Origin: a virus
IMG/VR virus record: IMGVR_UViG_3300035070_002626
Span: 235,911 to 299,910 of that record
DNA: 64,000 bases
Reading direction: 5' to 3' (one strand)
The position numbers were made by a program, and so were the translations under genes. The notes beneath the pieces are model-generated. The model made no database searches and was not told the origin of the DNA. It saw only the letters and a program-made list of their open reading frames with translations. This document shows, piece by piece, positions 31,527 through 43,900 of this stretch. Position 1 is the stretch's first letter. Every line of letters begins with the position of its first letter.

Positions 31527-34073
31527 ATGGTAGAAAACTATCAACGAAGTACAGGCAGGGCAAGATCCTTTAAAACAGATAAAGGTGGAGCACCAGCGGA
31601 TACTGGCCCGTTTATCGGTGAAGTAGTTAACAATGTTGATCCTACTCGCAGTGGTCGACTACAAGTTTACATCGAGTATCTTGCAGGTCCAGATAAAACT
31701 GAAAAAAGTCTTTGGAGAACAGTTAGCTATATTTCGCCTATGTACGGCAGTACTCAACAAAGTGTTCCGTCAAAAACTGGCCCAGGAACATTTGTAGGCA
31801 ACCAGCAAAGCTATGGTTTTTGGGGAACAACACCCGACATTGGTACTAAGGTTATTTGTTTCTTTGCAAACGGTGACCCCAACGAAGGGTATTATATTGG
31901 TGCACCTATCGAACCAGGCATTAACCACATGATGCCAGCTATTGGTGCAAGTAAGAAATACACCGACGATACAAATAGTCCGTATTTTTCTAACGCAACA
32001 CAGCTACCAGTAACCGAAATAAACAATAGTAACCCTGCTATATCTGAAAATCCAAGATTTTTTGAAGAAACAAAACCAGTTCATAGTGTGTTGGCCGGGC
32101 AAATGCTAAACCAGGGTGTTATCAGCGACCCGTTGCGAGGGCCTATTACTAGTAACTCTCAGCGTGAATCTCCTAGCACAGTATACGGATGGAGTACTCC
32201 AGGTCGACCTGTGTTTCAAGGGGGATTTACTCCTGCTGAAATGGCAAAAAAAATTGCAAGTAGTCAAGTACAGCCCAATGAAGCTATAGTAGTGTCGAGG
32301 CTTGGCGGTCACAGCATCGTAATGGACGATGGCGATCTTCAAGAGCAAGACCAGTTGCTGAGAGTGCGCACATCTTCTGGGCATCAAATCATGCTGAGCG
32401 ACACTGGAGAGAGCATTCATATAATGCATGCCAATGGTCAGTCTTGGGTAGAACTAGGAAAAGAAGGCACAATTGACGTCTATGCATCAAACAGTGTTAA
32501 TATTCGCAGTCAAGGTGAAATCAACATGCATGCAACCGGAGATATTAATCTTAATAGCGAAGAAGGCAGCATCAAGATGTTTGCCAAAGTTGCCATGGGC
32601 CTCGAAACCAAAGCACTGAGTTTAAATGCAACCGACAACTTGCTTCTTTACAGTAAAAAACAAGTTGGCATTAAAAGCGACGGAAACCTTGCACTAAAAT
32701 CAAAAAATGGCTCATGGAATAGTAAAAGCTTGACCTTAACAGGTAAACCTATCAAGCTAAACAGCGGAGCAGCCAGCGATGTTCCGACCCCACAAGACAT
32801 TCCTAAAAATAAATTACCAAACACTGTGTTTACTGACGGTGTTGGCTGGACAGTCGAAGCAAACGCAATCGAAACAGTGGCTAGTAGAGCACCTACCCAT
32901 GAACCATATCCTTATCATGGAACAGGTGTTAACTTTACTACTTCATTGGCAGGTGGTGCAAGTGAAGTACCAGTATCAAGTGCAACACAAGATGTTATTA
33001 ACCGTGCTAGTACTGTTGATATTCCAAAAATTACAGTGTCTGATTATGAAGTACAATCCGGAACTGATTCAGCAGTTGGTAAAATAGATCCATCAACAGT
33101 TCAAGCTATGTTAGCACAATCAAGTTTGCAAGTTTCCCAAGGGCCTACTGTAATATCAAACACATTAGGAGTTGGAAAATATGGATTTAGTGCCGAGCAA
33201 TTGGAAAAATCAGGTTACTTGAAACCCGGAACATCGGCTTTCTTCCTTAAAGATCCAAGCACTTCTCTTGAATCTGTTCTAAATAATAGCAGTGTGTGGA
33301 CAGGATTAAACGGCGTTAGTGATGTAAATAGCTTCTTAGAAAACACCAACTTACAGGACAACACACAAACTGATTTGCTGAACCTGGGACTTAGTGAATT
33401 GCAAAATCTTGGTGTTGTGACTGGATTAGAAAATACATCCGATCTTGCTGGTTTAGTGCAAGGTGCTGCCAAGTACGGCGGCGAGGCAGTTGCTAAATGG
33501 GCAAATGGTGCTGCAATTATTGGAGAAACACTTGCTGGTATAGATAGTAGCAAAATTACTAGTCTAGATATGGACTCGATAATCCAAGGCGGTAAATTTG
33601 CAGTTGATATGGTAGCAGAAAAAATACCTTCTGCGTTGCAAGGATTTACCTCAGCAAATTTAAGTTCAGTTCTTGAAACAGTTGATCTCAGCAGTGTTGC
33701 TAGTCTAGCAAATCTTCCTAGCATTAACAACTTAACCAGCAGTATAGCAAATATTCCGAGTCTCGATAACGTGTTAAGCGGAGTTGGCGGCCTCTTTGGT
33801 GGATTTGCTGGATTGTTCGGCGGCGGCGGATCATATTCGTTCCCTCCATTTATTAACAATACAATAGTTGAAGGTATAGAAAATACTGCCACTAGAGCTA
33901 GTATTGATGGTGCAATTACATCAGTTGTTGGCTCGTTTAAAGTACAAAACGCAGTAGTAAAAGCACTACCCCAAACTGTTCAAGACTATCAAACAGCATT
34001 AAAACTAATGGCAGCAGGCCGAGGCGGCAATGCTGCTACTGTAATCGACAGCCTGTCGACTAGAATATCATAG
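31527..34073 (+). CDS. Baseplate hub spike protein, gp5-like without lysozyme
   Basis: 848 residues. Residues about 25-125 form an OB-fold-like domain (GPFIGEVVNNVDPTRSGRLQ to VICFFANGDPNEGYYIGAP). Residues about 255-420 form a triple beta-helix spike of short repeats (GGHSIVMDDGD, RTSSGHQIMLSDTGESIHIM, WVELGKEGTIDVYASNSVNI, GDINLNSEEGSIKMF). The long C-terminal region is Ser/Ala/Gly-rich with a Gly-rich hydrophobic stretch (GVGGLFGGFAGLFGGGGSYS) of unknown purpose. No lysozyme domain like that of T4 gp5 lies between OB-fold and helix. It probably forms the membrane-piercing tip. SD AAGGAACAAC. Confidence 0.82.
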   Translation: MVENYQRSTGRARSFKTDKGGAPADTGPFIGEVVNNVDPTRSGRLQVYIEYLAGPDKTEKSLWRTVSYISPMYGSTQQSVPSKTGPGTFVGNQQSYGFWGTTPDIGTKVICFFANGDPNEGYYIGAPIEPGINHMMPAIGASKKYTDDTNSPYFSNATQLPVTEINNSNPAISENPRFFEETKPVHSVLAGQMLNQGVISDPLRGPITSNSQRESPSTVYGWSTPGRPVFQGGFTPAEMAKKIASSQVQPNEAIVVSRLGGHSIVMDDGDLQEQDQLLRVRTSSGHQIMLSDTGESIHIMHANGQSWVELGKEGTIDVYASNSVNIRSQGEINMHATGDINLNSEEGSIKMFAKVAMGLETKALSLNATDNLLLYSKKQVGIKSDGNLALKSKNGSWNSKSLTLTGKPIKLNSGAASDVPTPQDIPKNKLPNTVFTDGVGWTVEANAIETVASRAPTHEPYPYHGTGVNFTTSLAGGASEVPVSSATQDVINRASTVDIPKITVSDYEVQSGTDSAVGKIDPSTVQAMLAQSSLQVSQGPTVISNTLGVGKYGFSAEQLEKSGYLKPGTSAFFLKDPSTSLESVLNNSSVWTGLNGVSDVNSFLENTNLQDNTQTDLLNLGLSELQNLGVVTGLENTSDLAGLVQGAAKYGGEAVAKWANGAAIIGETLAGIDSSKITSLDMDSIIQGGKFAVDMVAEKIPSALQGFTSANLSSVLETVDLSSVASLANLPSINNLTSSIANIPSLDNVLSGVGGLFGGFAGLFGGGGSYSFPPFINNTIVEGIENTATRASIDGAITSVVGSFKVQNAVVKALPQTVQDYQTALKLMAAGRGGNAATVIDSLSTRIS

Positions 34074-34076
34074 GAC

Positions 34077-34084
34077 AATAAATA
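34077..34084 (+). promoter_or_regulatory. Late promoter-like AATAAATA before gp25
   Basis: Seven of eight matches to the late octamer in the 15-base gap before gp25, ending four bases before the ATG, so any transcript from it would be leaderless. Confidence 0.4.
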
Positions 34085-34088
34085 CAAT

Positions 34089-34469
34089 ATGCCAACATTT
34101 ATCGGATACAGCACAATCGACAGATACAAGTCATACACAGTCACTGACTTTGCATTGATTAAACGTGATTTGTTAAACGCACTGAACATAAGACAAGGCG
34201 AAATGCCGGGTCGACCATCTGTAGGCACAACCATGTGGAGTTTAATTTATGAACCACAAAATGCTAGCACTTCTCAGCAAGTGATAACTGAAATTCAGCG
34301 AGTGGTTGCACAAGATCCTAGAATTGCTATCAGTGATATCAACGTTTATGCACAGGAAAACGGAATACTGGTTGAGTTAGAAGTACAAACAGTACAAGGA
34401 CAAAACGCCGAAATGATGGCTATTTTCTTTGATCAAAACCAGCAACGTGCAGCATTTTCAGACGTATAA
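34089..34469 (+). CDS. 25: Baseplate wedge protein gp25
   Basis: 126 residues (T4 gp25 has 132). The domain runs the whole length: DFALIKRDLLNALNIRQGE, the conserved MPGRPSVGTTMWSLIYEP loop (39-56) corresponding to the family EPR-type core, then VITEIQRVVAQDPRIAISDI and a final LEVQTV strand. gp25 belongs to the sheath-baseplate joint family, where it forms the first ring that nucleates sheath assembly in contractile tails. It lies just before gp6 as in T4-like baseplate clusters. Confidence 0.93.
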   Translation: MPTFIGYSTIDRYKSYTVTDFALIKRDLLNALNIRQGEMPGRPSVGTTMWSLIYEPQNASTSQQVITEIQRVVAQDPRIAISDINVYAQENGILVELEVQTVQGQNAEMMAIFFDQNQQRAAFSDV

Positions 34470-34483
34470 ACTACCCAGTTTAT
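34466..34483 (+). other. AT-rich hairpin between gp25 and gp6
   Basis: ATAAACT and AGTTTAT form a perfect seven-pair stem around ACCC, starting inside the codon before the gp25 stop. No U-run follows, so it may be a processing or weak pausing signal. Confidence 0.3.
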
Positions 34484-34489
34484 TAGTAT

Positions 34490-34497
34490 CATAAATA
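34490..34497 (+). promoter_or_regulatory. Late promoter CATAAATA for gp6
   Basis: Seven of eight matches, followed by C as in other copies here, 21 bases before the gp6 ATG with AAGGATAG in between. Confidence 0.65.
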
Positions 34498-34517
34498 CTT
34501 GCCAAGGATAGATAAAC

Positions 34518-37500
34518 ATGGCAAAAACAACTAGACAAACCAGTATATTCGGCGTTGAGGATTGGAAAAGAATTTACCAAACCTATCGCGAAGCTGACTT
34601 TCAAAGCTATGACTTTGAAACATTAAGAAAAAGTTTTATCGACTACATACGTCTGAATTATCCAGAAAGTTTCAACGACTACATTGAAAGTTCAGAATTT
34701 ATTGCCCTCCTTGATGTTATGGCATTCATGGGACAAGCAGGTAGCTTTCGTAATGACCTAAACACAAGAGAGAACTTCCTTGACACTGCAGAACGTAGAG
34801 ACAGTGTAACACGATTAGCCGAATTAGTAAGTTACACTCCTAAACGTAACACAGCGGCGCAAGGTTTTTTAAAAATACAAAGTATTAGCAGTACCGAAGA
34901 CATAGTTGATTTTACAGGTGTTAACTTGTCTAATGTTACAGTCAATTGGAACGATACTACTAATCCAAACTGGCTAGAGCAATTTACTGTAATTGTTAAC
35001 AGTGCCCTGAACGGTAGCCAAAGATTTGGCAACCCAGGAAACAGTCAAAATATTCTTGGTGTGCAAAATGATGAGTATCAGATCAACCTTGCACCTGGGT
35101 TTCTTCCGGTAGTACCATTTTCGTCAACAGTTAACGGCAGTAACATGGTATTCGAAGCAGTAAGCTCGACATCATTGAACAAAAATTACATGTATGAACC
35201 TGCGCCAAAGCCCAACGGTGCATTTAATATGTTGTATAGAAACGACAAACAAGGTTACGCCAGTGCTAACACAGGTTTCTTTTTCATGTTTAAACAAGGG
35301 TCATTGACAGATTATCCTTTTAACTTGGGTGAGCGTATCAGTAACCGAGTAGTCAACGTAAACATCGAAGGAATCAATAACGAAGATGTTTGGTTGTATG
35401 AAATAGACGCAGCCGGTGCAGTTAAGGATGAATGGGATTATGTAGAAAACTTGTACACAGGCGCAGTTGAGCAACTTACTCCGGAGCAGCGTAGATATTT
35501 CACCATTACATCAAGAACAAATGATCAAATCAATTTGAACTTTGGCGACGGAGTATTTTCTGCTATCCCAGTTGGTACATTTAGATCTTATGTTAGAGCA
35601 TCAAATGGGTTGAACTATGTTATCAATACCAATGAAATGCAAAACATTGTTATTTCTATTAGCTACATAAGCAGAACTGGACGCAACGAAACGCTGTCAA
35701 TGTCTTGTGCATTAACACAGCCAGTGAGTAATGCAACCAATAGAGAAAGCATTAGCCAAATCAAGCAACGTGCACCTGCTAGATTTTATACACAAAATAG
35801 AATGGTTAATGGCGAAGATTACAACAACTTTCCTTATACATTGTACAACACAATTATCAAATCAAAAGCAGTTAATAGAAGTTCCATTGGGACAAGCCGC
35901 TACTTAGACTTGGTTGACATTACTGGAAAGTACAGTTCAACTAACGTGTTTGCCAGTGATGGATTGATTTACGAAACCACCGATACACCGGGTTTTACAT
36001 TTACATTTGTTGATCAAAATGATATTAGCAATGTTATTGTTAACCAAGTAGAACCTTTGCTATCTAGTAGAGGCATGCAAGAGTTTTACTATCAGAACTT
36101 TACTCGCCCAGATCTAACTAGTTTAAATCTTAACTGGAATCAAAGTACAACAGCTAACAATGAAACAACAGGTTATTTTAGATTTGCTGCTACCAACGCC
36201 CCAGCACCAGTTGGCCCTCAGACTTCAGACAATAAACAATACATTGAACAAGGGGGTTTAGTTAAATTTGTACCACCAGCTGGACAATATTTTACCAAGT
36301 TTAACAGATTAGCAGTTGGTAGCCCAACACAACCCGGTGATAAAATGGTGTTGTGGGCAACAGTTACTCAGCTTGAGCTTAATGGCACAAACTTTGGAGT
36401 TGGCAACAACGCAGACGGAACAGGACCGGTAACACTTAATAACTTTATTCCAACAAATGCTGTACCGGTGCAGGTAATTTCAAACTTTGTTACTGACTTA
36501 CCTACTACTATCGAGCAAACCATGCGTGAACAAATTGAATTGTACAGAGCGTTTGGATTGGGTTACAACAACCTCACTGGTAACTGGTATGTTATTACAG
36601 CAACCAACCTAGATGACAGCACAACTTTCAGTCTTGCTAATGCACAAAACACAAGCGGCGCAAATTTAGACAACAGTTGGTTAGTTGCGTTTGAAACAGA
36701 TGGGGTTACATACTCGGTAACTTCGAGAAGCTTGGAACGCTTCTGGGCTAGTGTGCTGGAAACTCGATTCTTTTATGACGGCACACAAAAAGTATACGAT
36801 CCAAAAACTGGTACAGTTATCAACGATTTTATCAATGTACTAAAAACAAATAATCAACCTGATTCTAGTTCAACACTAAACAGTGATGAGGTGCTTGACA
36901 TTATTGGACAGCCAGCAGAAACAGATGGCTTTGTTGATGATTTCCGTGTTAGAATTAGTTATAAAGATTCAGACAACGATGGTATTCCTGACAATCCGGA
37001 CTACTTTCAAACATTGGTTGCACCTACTACTAACCCTAACAGCAAACGAGTTTATCTACAAAAAACCATTGATTTTGACAATTTAGAAAGATATATTCCA
37101 CTAGCAAGCGGAGTTGTTAACGGGCAATATGCAACCAAGGATGCAATTGAATTAGTTAAAAGTGAATTTGCAGACAAACAAGTGTTTTATGCATACACTG
37201 ACAAACTGTTTTATATGTTAACAGTTTCTTATGACGGCGTTCGCACAATAACACAAGCTTTGGGTTATGTGGTTTATACTGGACGCCAAGATTTGTATTT
37301 CCAGTACAGACACAACGCTCCGTTGAGTAGAAGAATTGACCCGGGTACAACCAACATCATTGACATATATTTGGTAACTGATGCATATTATACTGCATAT
37401 CAAAACTATGTTAAAGACAGCACTGGCACTGTTAAAGAACCATCACAGCCTACTATCGACGAACTAACAACAAGCTACAGCACATTGAACGACTATAAAA

Positions 37501-37925
37501 TGATTTCAGATAACATTATTTTAAATAGTGTGTCTTTTAAACCACTGTTTGGAACCAAGGCAGATCCAGAGTTGAGAGCAACAGTTAAGTGTGTTAAAAA
37601 TCCAAACAGCACAGTGAGTATTAGTGATATTAAAAGTCAAGTTGTTACAGCAATAAATCAATATTTTACTATTGAAAACTGGGATTTTGGAGATACATTC
37701 TTCTTCTCAGAGCTCAGTGCATACTTACACGATCAATTGGGTAGTATTATTTCCACTGTGGTCCTTGTTCCAACTGATCCCTCAAAGTCATTTGGCGACT
37801 TGTATGAAATTCGCAGTCAACCAAATGAAATTTTTGTTAATGCAGCAACAGTTAACGATGTTGAAGTTATTAGCGCACTGACTAGCAGTCAATTACGCAC
37901 AGCAACAAATAGTGGAGTAGTATAA
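34518..37925 (+). CDS. 6: Baseplate wedge protein gp6
   Basis: 1,135 residues. The N-terminal part (FIDYIRLNYPESFNDYIESS, EFIALLDVMAFMGQAGSFRN, RDSVTRLAELVSYTP) is the conserved gp6/baseplate J-like start, followed by NFGDGVFSAIPVGTFRSYVR, RAPARFYTQNRMVNGEDYNN and a C-terminal half with DPELRATVKCVKNP. gp6 dimers form the continuous ring that ties the wedges together in the T4 baseplate. T4 gp6 has 660 residues; the extra length appears as loops and an added region about 560-830 (e.g. NFGVGNNADGTGPV). Promoter and SD are close before it; the next gene starts four bases after its stop. Confidence 0.93.
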   Translation: MAKTTRQTSIFGVEDWKRIYQTYREADFQSYDFETLRKSFIDYIRLNYPESFNDYIESSEFIALLDVMAFMGQAGSFRNDLNTRENFLDTAERRDSVTRLAELVSYTPKRNTAAQGFLKIQSISSTEDIVDFTGVNLSNVTVNWNDTTNPNWLEQFTVIVNSALNGSQRFGNPGNSQNILGVQNDEYQINLAPGFLPVVPFSSTVNGSNMVFEAVSSTSLNKNYMYEPAPKPNGAFNMLYRNDKQGYASANTGFFFMFKQGSLTDYPFNLGERISNRVVNVNIEGINNEDVWLYEIDAAGAVKDEWDYVENLYTGAVEQLTPEQRRYFTITSRTNDQINLNFGDGVFSAIPVGTFRSYVRASNGLNYVINTNEMQNIVISISYISRTGRNETLSMSCALTQPVSNATNRESISQIKQRAPARFYTQNRMVNGEDYNNFPYTLYNTIIKSKAVNRSSIGTSRYLDLVDITGKYSSTNVFASDGLIYETTDTPGFTFTFVDQNDISNVIVNQVEPLLSSRGMQEFYYQNFTRPDLTSLNLNWNQSTTANNETTGYFRFAATNAPAPVGPQTSDNKQYIEQGGLVKFVPPAGQYFTKFNRLAVGSPTQPGDKMVLWATVTQLELNGTNFGVGNNADGTGPVTLNNFIPTNAVPVQVISNFVTDLPTTIEQTMREQIELYRAFGLGYNNLTGNWYVITATNLDDSTTFSLANAQNTSGANLDNSWLVAFETDGVTYSVTSRSLERFWASVLETRFFYDGTQKVYDPKTGTVINDFINVLKTNNQPDSSSTLNSDEVLDIIGQPAETDGFVDDFRVRISYKDSDNDGIPDNPDYFQTLVAPTTNPNSKRVYLQKTIDFDNLERYIPLASGVVNGQYATKDAIELVKSEFADKQVFYAYTDKLFYMLTVSYDGVRTITQALGYVVYTGRQDLYFQYRHNAPLSRRIDPGTTNIIDIYLVTDAYYTAYQNYVKDSTGTVKEPSQPTIDELTTSYSTLNDYKMISDNIILNSVSFKPLFGTKADPELRATVKCVKNPNSTVSISDIKSQVVTAINQYFTIENWDFGDTFFFSELSAYLHDQLGSIISTVVLVPTDPSKSFGDLYEIRSQPNEIFVNAATVNDVEVISALTSSQLRTATNSGVV

Positions 37926-37928
37926 GCT

Positions 37929-40900
37929 ATGGCTAAAAGAATTCGTTCTGAACAATTTCTTCCTGAGATTTTTCAAACACCTGCAAACAAGCAATTGTTG
38001 CGAACCACACTTGACCAACTGTATCAGAACCCAAAATTAAAACCAACCCAAGGTTATATTGGGCGAAAAATAGGCCCTGGTGTTACTGCTAGTGACAATT
38101 ACGTTCTTGAGCCAACCGAAACTAGAACAAACTACCAATTAGAACCCGGTGTTGTCCAACTTAAACCAAATACAAATCAAGTTGAAAATGCAATCACTTA
38201 TCCGGGTATCATTGACAGTTTGCAAATGCAAGGTGCTGATGTTTCTCGTCATGATAGATTGTTTAACAGTGAATATTACAGTTTTGATCCGTTTGTTGAT
38301 TATGACAAGTATGTCAATTTTGGGCAATATTATTGGGTTCCTCAAGGACCGGACAGTGTTGATGTCTTTTCGAATTCTATTCCTGTACAAGATGATTTTG
38401 ATGTAGAAGACACCGACGATGGATACACTTTTTCTGGTGAAGCAGGCACGTTGCCTACCCTATCAGTTGTGCGTGAAGGAAATTATACTTTTAATATTAA
38501 TAGCCCAGGCAACAATTTTTGGATACAAAGTGTTCCTGGGGTAAGCGGTGTATTACCATTTCAGCCAAATCAATCCTCAAGGCAGGTACTAGGTGTATCT
38601 AATAATGGCGAAGATTCTGGCACTGTTAGATTCGATGTACCTGCTAAAGATGCACAGAATTTTTACTTTACACTTTCAGACATCGGTGCAACTGATTTAA
38701 TCGACGGCACGCTAAAGTTCACTGACATTAACAATCAATATGTTGATGAATTCCTTGCTGTTAATGGCGGCATTGACGGGATTTCTGACTTAGAAAATCG
38801 TACATTGATCTTAACAACCACTAGTGATAGTGGATGGGAAATCCAAACGCCGTTTGACACAGAAGGAAACGGCTATGGCGAAGGCCCGTTTGATGACTCT
38901 ACTCCGATAGCAACTGATGCTGAAAGATACGTGCAATGGAGAATTAACTTTAACTATGCAGATCCTGATCGTCCATATATGGAGCTTACAGTTAATCAGA
39001 GTATTGCAAATCTGAGCAAAACAAACATTGAATATGGCACAAATAATGCCGGCGCTACTTGGTATAAAAATGCCGAAGGCACAATGGAGCGTCAGCCTCT
39101 TATTACTGCTAACTCAGATATTCTTTACTATCAAGATGGCAGCGACGATACTAATTTTGGTATTATACGCATTGTTGATCAAGAAAATGCTGCTGATTTA
39201 AACATATCCGAAATACTTGGGAAAACAAATTACACATCACCTAATGGTGTTGTGTTTACCAATGGGCTTAAAGTACGTTTCATTGGGACAGTTGTTCCTG
39301 CAAGTTACGCAAATAATGAATATTATGTTGAAGGAGTTGGGGCATCAATTGACTTGTTGTTAACAACTAACTTTGTCACTCCTGAGAAGTACACAGCTAG
39401 TAGCAGTGTGCCATATGACTCCAATCCATACGATGAAGGCAATTTTGATGAAACACTGAATGCACCAACTGCGCAAGATTATTTAACAGTCAACCGTGCA
39501 AGCATAGACCGCAACGCCTGGAGTCGCAGCAACAGATGGTTCCATATTGATGTATTGGATGCCACAGCGACATACAACAACGTTCCGTTAACAATCAACA
39601 ATGACAACAGAGCCAAACGTCCTATCTTAGAGTTTAGAAAAAATCTAAAACTTTTCAATGCAGGTACAGAAGGCATTAATAGTATTGATATTATCGACTT
39701 TTCTGAAACAGATGCCTTTTCAAACATCAATGGTACAATTGGATATTCAATTGATGGGTATAGCTTGATCTCAGGATCGCAGGTTATTTTTGCTGCTGAT
39801 GCAGACCCTGAAGTAAGAAATAAAATTTACGAAGTACAGTTTGTTGAACTAACTCCGGGTGCTACGCCGATTATTGATTTGCAACCAGCAAGCTTAACAA
39901 CTCCTGATGTGCCTGCTAACACTACCACAGTAGTAATGAGTGGAAACACACAACAAGGCAAGGCATATTGGTTTAACGGCACTAACTGGATAAGTGCACA
40001 GCAAAAAACCAAAGTTAATCAAGCACCGTTATTTGATATATTCGACAGTAATGGCTACAGCTACTCTGATATAACTGTCTATCCAAGTAGTACATTTGTA
40101 GGTACCAAGTTGTTCAGCTATGCAGTGGGCAGCGGCGCAACGGATACTATTATCGAACAGCCATTGAAATATTCAACTATTGCCAACGTTGGTGATATTG
40201 TTTTTGACAACAACTTGTATGTTGACACATTTGTATATGTTAGCGGCACAACTAGTGTTACAAAAATGATTGACGAAGGCACAGTTAGGCAGTATAATAC
40301 TAGGACTACATTTGATAAACTACTAGGCTGGCAAACATCATTTACTAAAACAGTTCAGCGACAAAGTTTTAGTTTTGAATATAATGCTGCACCGCTTGTG
40401 CTAGACGTACAAGTAATTGCTGATACGTCATTAATTCCTGTTAAAGTGTATGTTGAAGGACAGTTTGTTCTTCCAGAAGATTACACCTATGCAACGAATG
40501 TTGACAACACAACTACAATCACGTTTAACACAGATAAACAGCCGGTAACTGGCACAGTGATTGAAGTGCAAGTCATCAGTGACACTGAAAGCAGTGTTGC
40601 TTTTTATACCATACCAGTTAACCTTGAATCAAATGCACTAAATGAAAATAGTAGTGGATTTACACTAGGTACTGTGCGCAAGCATTATGAAAGTATTTGT
40701 CAAAATTTAGAAAACTTTTCTGGAAAGATACATGGTGCAAATAATGTTCGCGACCTTGGTAATGTTGTTCCATTTGGCGGCTTAATACTGCAACAAAGTG
40801 CTCCGTTGAGTATGATGACAAACTTTATCAATGGTAGAGATTTTGAGTTTTTTCGTGCACTGGAATTCAATGCAGTTGAATACAACAAAACAAAAAATAA

Positions 40901-43900
40901 GATTCTAAATTATGTTGCACAAAATGATTGGCAATCAAAAACAACTGCCGAAATATTAGATGATGCACTGGAAGCAATTAATGCTGGTAAAAATCAATTT
41001 AGCCCATTTTATTGGACTGATGCTATTCCGTCGGGTCCTATATTTGAGCTAACAACATACACAGTTAGTGCAATTACTACAAACGTGTTTGATACACTTT
41101 ATAGTTACAATATGTTTGCAGCAAATTATGCAGGTATATTAGTATACTATACACCAAAGAGCACTGGTGTTGAGACTATTTTAACCGGCAACGGGCATGA
41201 CTATACTGTAGCAGCAGACGGGCCTCGAATTACAATTAATACTGACAATGTTACATTAGCAACCGGTGATATTATTAGTATACGTGAATATAAATCAACA
41301 TCGGGCAGTTATGTACCGGCAACTCCGTCAATGATGGGTATGTATGAAATATTCAAACCAGAAAAATTCTTAGACAATACTTATGTTGAGCCGCAACAAG
41401 TTATTCGTGGCCATGACGGTAGTATAACAATTGCCTGGGACAATGGCGATTTTAGAAACGATGTATTGCTTGAGTTTGAAAATCGAGTGTATAACAACAT
41501 AAAAATTAGCGAAGAAAGCCGCAAGATGTTGCCCATTAAGGCAGCTGATGTTATTCCTGGACAATTCCGTACTACTGATTATTCAGCCGCTACAATTAAT
41601 AGTATGCTTTCTGTTAGCTTCTTGAGTTGGGCAGGCGGCAATCGTGTTCCATATAAAGATCAAGATTATATTCCGACCAATGAATTTACTTGGAATTATA
41701 GCAACAGTACCAATCGTTTGTCAGGTGATTCTTTATTAGGTGGCTGGAGAGCAATTTACTTCCAGCTATATGACACAGACAGTCCAGACACTCGTCCTTG
41801 GGAAATGCTAGGGTTGTCCGAAAAGCCGTCATGGTGGAACGATAGATACGGCCCTGCACCTTATACCTCAGGTAACTTGGTGCTATGGGAAGACCTAGCA
41901 GCAGGCCGTGTAGCAGATCCAATTGCACCTTATGTACGTAAAGACTATGTGCGCCCGGGCTTGTTAGATGTTATTCCGACAGACAGCCAAGGAAGACTAT
42001 TGTCGCCATTCGATAGTGTTGTTGGCAATTATGACCAAAACAGTTTTAAAAAATCTTGGGTTGTTGGTGATATGGGCCCAGCTGAAACGGCGTGGAAACG
42101 CAGTAGTTATTATCCTTTTGCAATACAAAGATTACTTGCACTAACTAAGCCAGCTGATTACTTTTCGTTGTATTCTGACAGAGATGCATGGGATTATAAT
42201 GCAGTCTTTGGGCAATATTTGTTGAACAACAGATTTAGATTAAATGCATCGCAAATCGGTATTTACGGTAATGGAACTATTAAAAACAGTTATATTAATT
42301 TTATTGTTGACTATAATAGAGTTACCGGGTTAGACAGTACTGCAATATTAACATCTAAATTGGCAAACATTGATATACGTTTGTGCTATAGAATGGCAGC
42401 GTTTAGTGATCAAAACTATCTAAAAATATTCAGTGAGAAGAGTTCACCAAACAGTCTGAATGCTAGTTTATTATTACCAGACGAAAGCTATCAACTGTTC
42501 CTTTATCAAAATCCAAGTTTTTCAGAAATACAATACAGTAGTGTTATTGTACAAAGAACCACAACAGGATACACTGTTAGTGGGTACTCGACTACAAAAC
42601 CATATTTCAGCATATTAGAAAGTGTGTCAAGCGGAAACTTTAACAGGATGACTGTGAATGGTGAAACATTCCGTGTTGCTAACACCTATTCTAAGAACGT
42701 AGTTACAGTACCATATGGTTACGAGTTTTCAAGTAAAAACGCAGTTGTTGACTTCTTGGTTAGTTATGGTAAACTACTTGAGTCACAAGGTATGGAGTTT
42801 GATACAGTTGAGAATACAGCAATTCTTAATTGGGAACAAATGGCACAAGAATTTTTATATTGGGCCGGCCAAGGCTGGATTGCAGGTAGTTTAATTAACT
42901 TGAACCCAGCTGCTAATATACTAAAATTGGAGCAGCCAAACAGCGTAGTCGAAAGTTTAAAAAACGAAAATATCAATGATATATTATTAGATCAAAACTA
43001 TGAACCATTGATGTCAAGCGAATATGCAGTTGAAAGACTTGACAACGAACTTAAATTGATCGGTCTTAACAATCAAACATTTAGCTATCTTAATGCAAGA
43101 TTTACCAGTTACGAACATATTATCGTATTTGACAATGTTAGTATCTTCAATGACCTCGTGTATGAACCAAAAACCGCAGCAAGACAAAGTCGCTTGCTGC
43201 TAAACGGATACACAGTGTATGACTGGAACGGTACACTTGATGCTCAAGGATTTATTCTCAATGAGGATAACATCGAGCCTTGGGTGCCCAACAAATCATA
43301 TACTAAAGGGCAAATTGTTCTTTATAAAAATAGATACTGGAGTGCAGTTGAATTACTGGCACCAACAGAAAAATTTGATTTTTCTAAATGGATAAAAAGC
43401 GATTACAATAAAATACAAAAAGGATTGTTGCCAAACCTTTCTAGTAAGGCAAGCGGATTGCAGGAAAACTATGATATCCACACTGCAAATCTTGAACAAG
43501 ATGCTACATTACTTGGATTAGGACTGATTGGATTTAGACCAAGACAGTACATGCAAAATCTAAACTTAGATGATATTTCACAAGCTGGGCTATACTCCCA
43601 ATTCTTGGGAACAAAGGGCACACTGCAAGCAGCTGAAATCTTTACTAGTGCTAACCTTGGTAAAGATCAAGCAGAATATGAAATATTCGAAAATTGGGCA
43701 ATACAGCGTGGACTATACGGTGCAAGTGCAAACCGTAGTTACTATGAATTGCAGCTTGACGAAAGCAAATTACTCGGAAACCCGACTACAATTGATGTTG
43801 TTAATGCTGGCGAAACAAGTAGCGCAGATCAATCAATATCGTTGAACAATATATGGAAACAAAGTTATAAAATTACTGATACAAACATATTGCCAACTAT

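Noticed and set aside
33215-33892. 225-codon minus-strand open frame inside the gp5-like gene
   Set aside because: Antisense to a well-supported spike gene; the translation is low in charge pattern, shows no family motif and has no ribosome site. The same holds for other long antisense frames at 3403-3852, 12278-12733, 14944-15510, 15892-16302 and 45986-46483.
34466-34483. Terminator between gp25 and gp6
   Set aside because: The hairpin is AT-only apart from the C-G end and has no following U-run; listed only as a hairpin.
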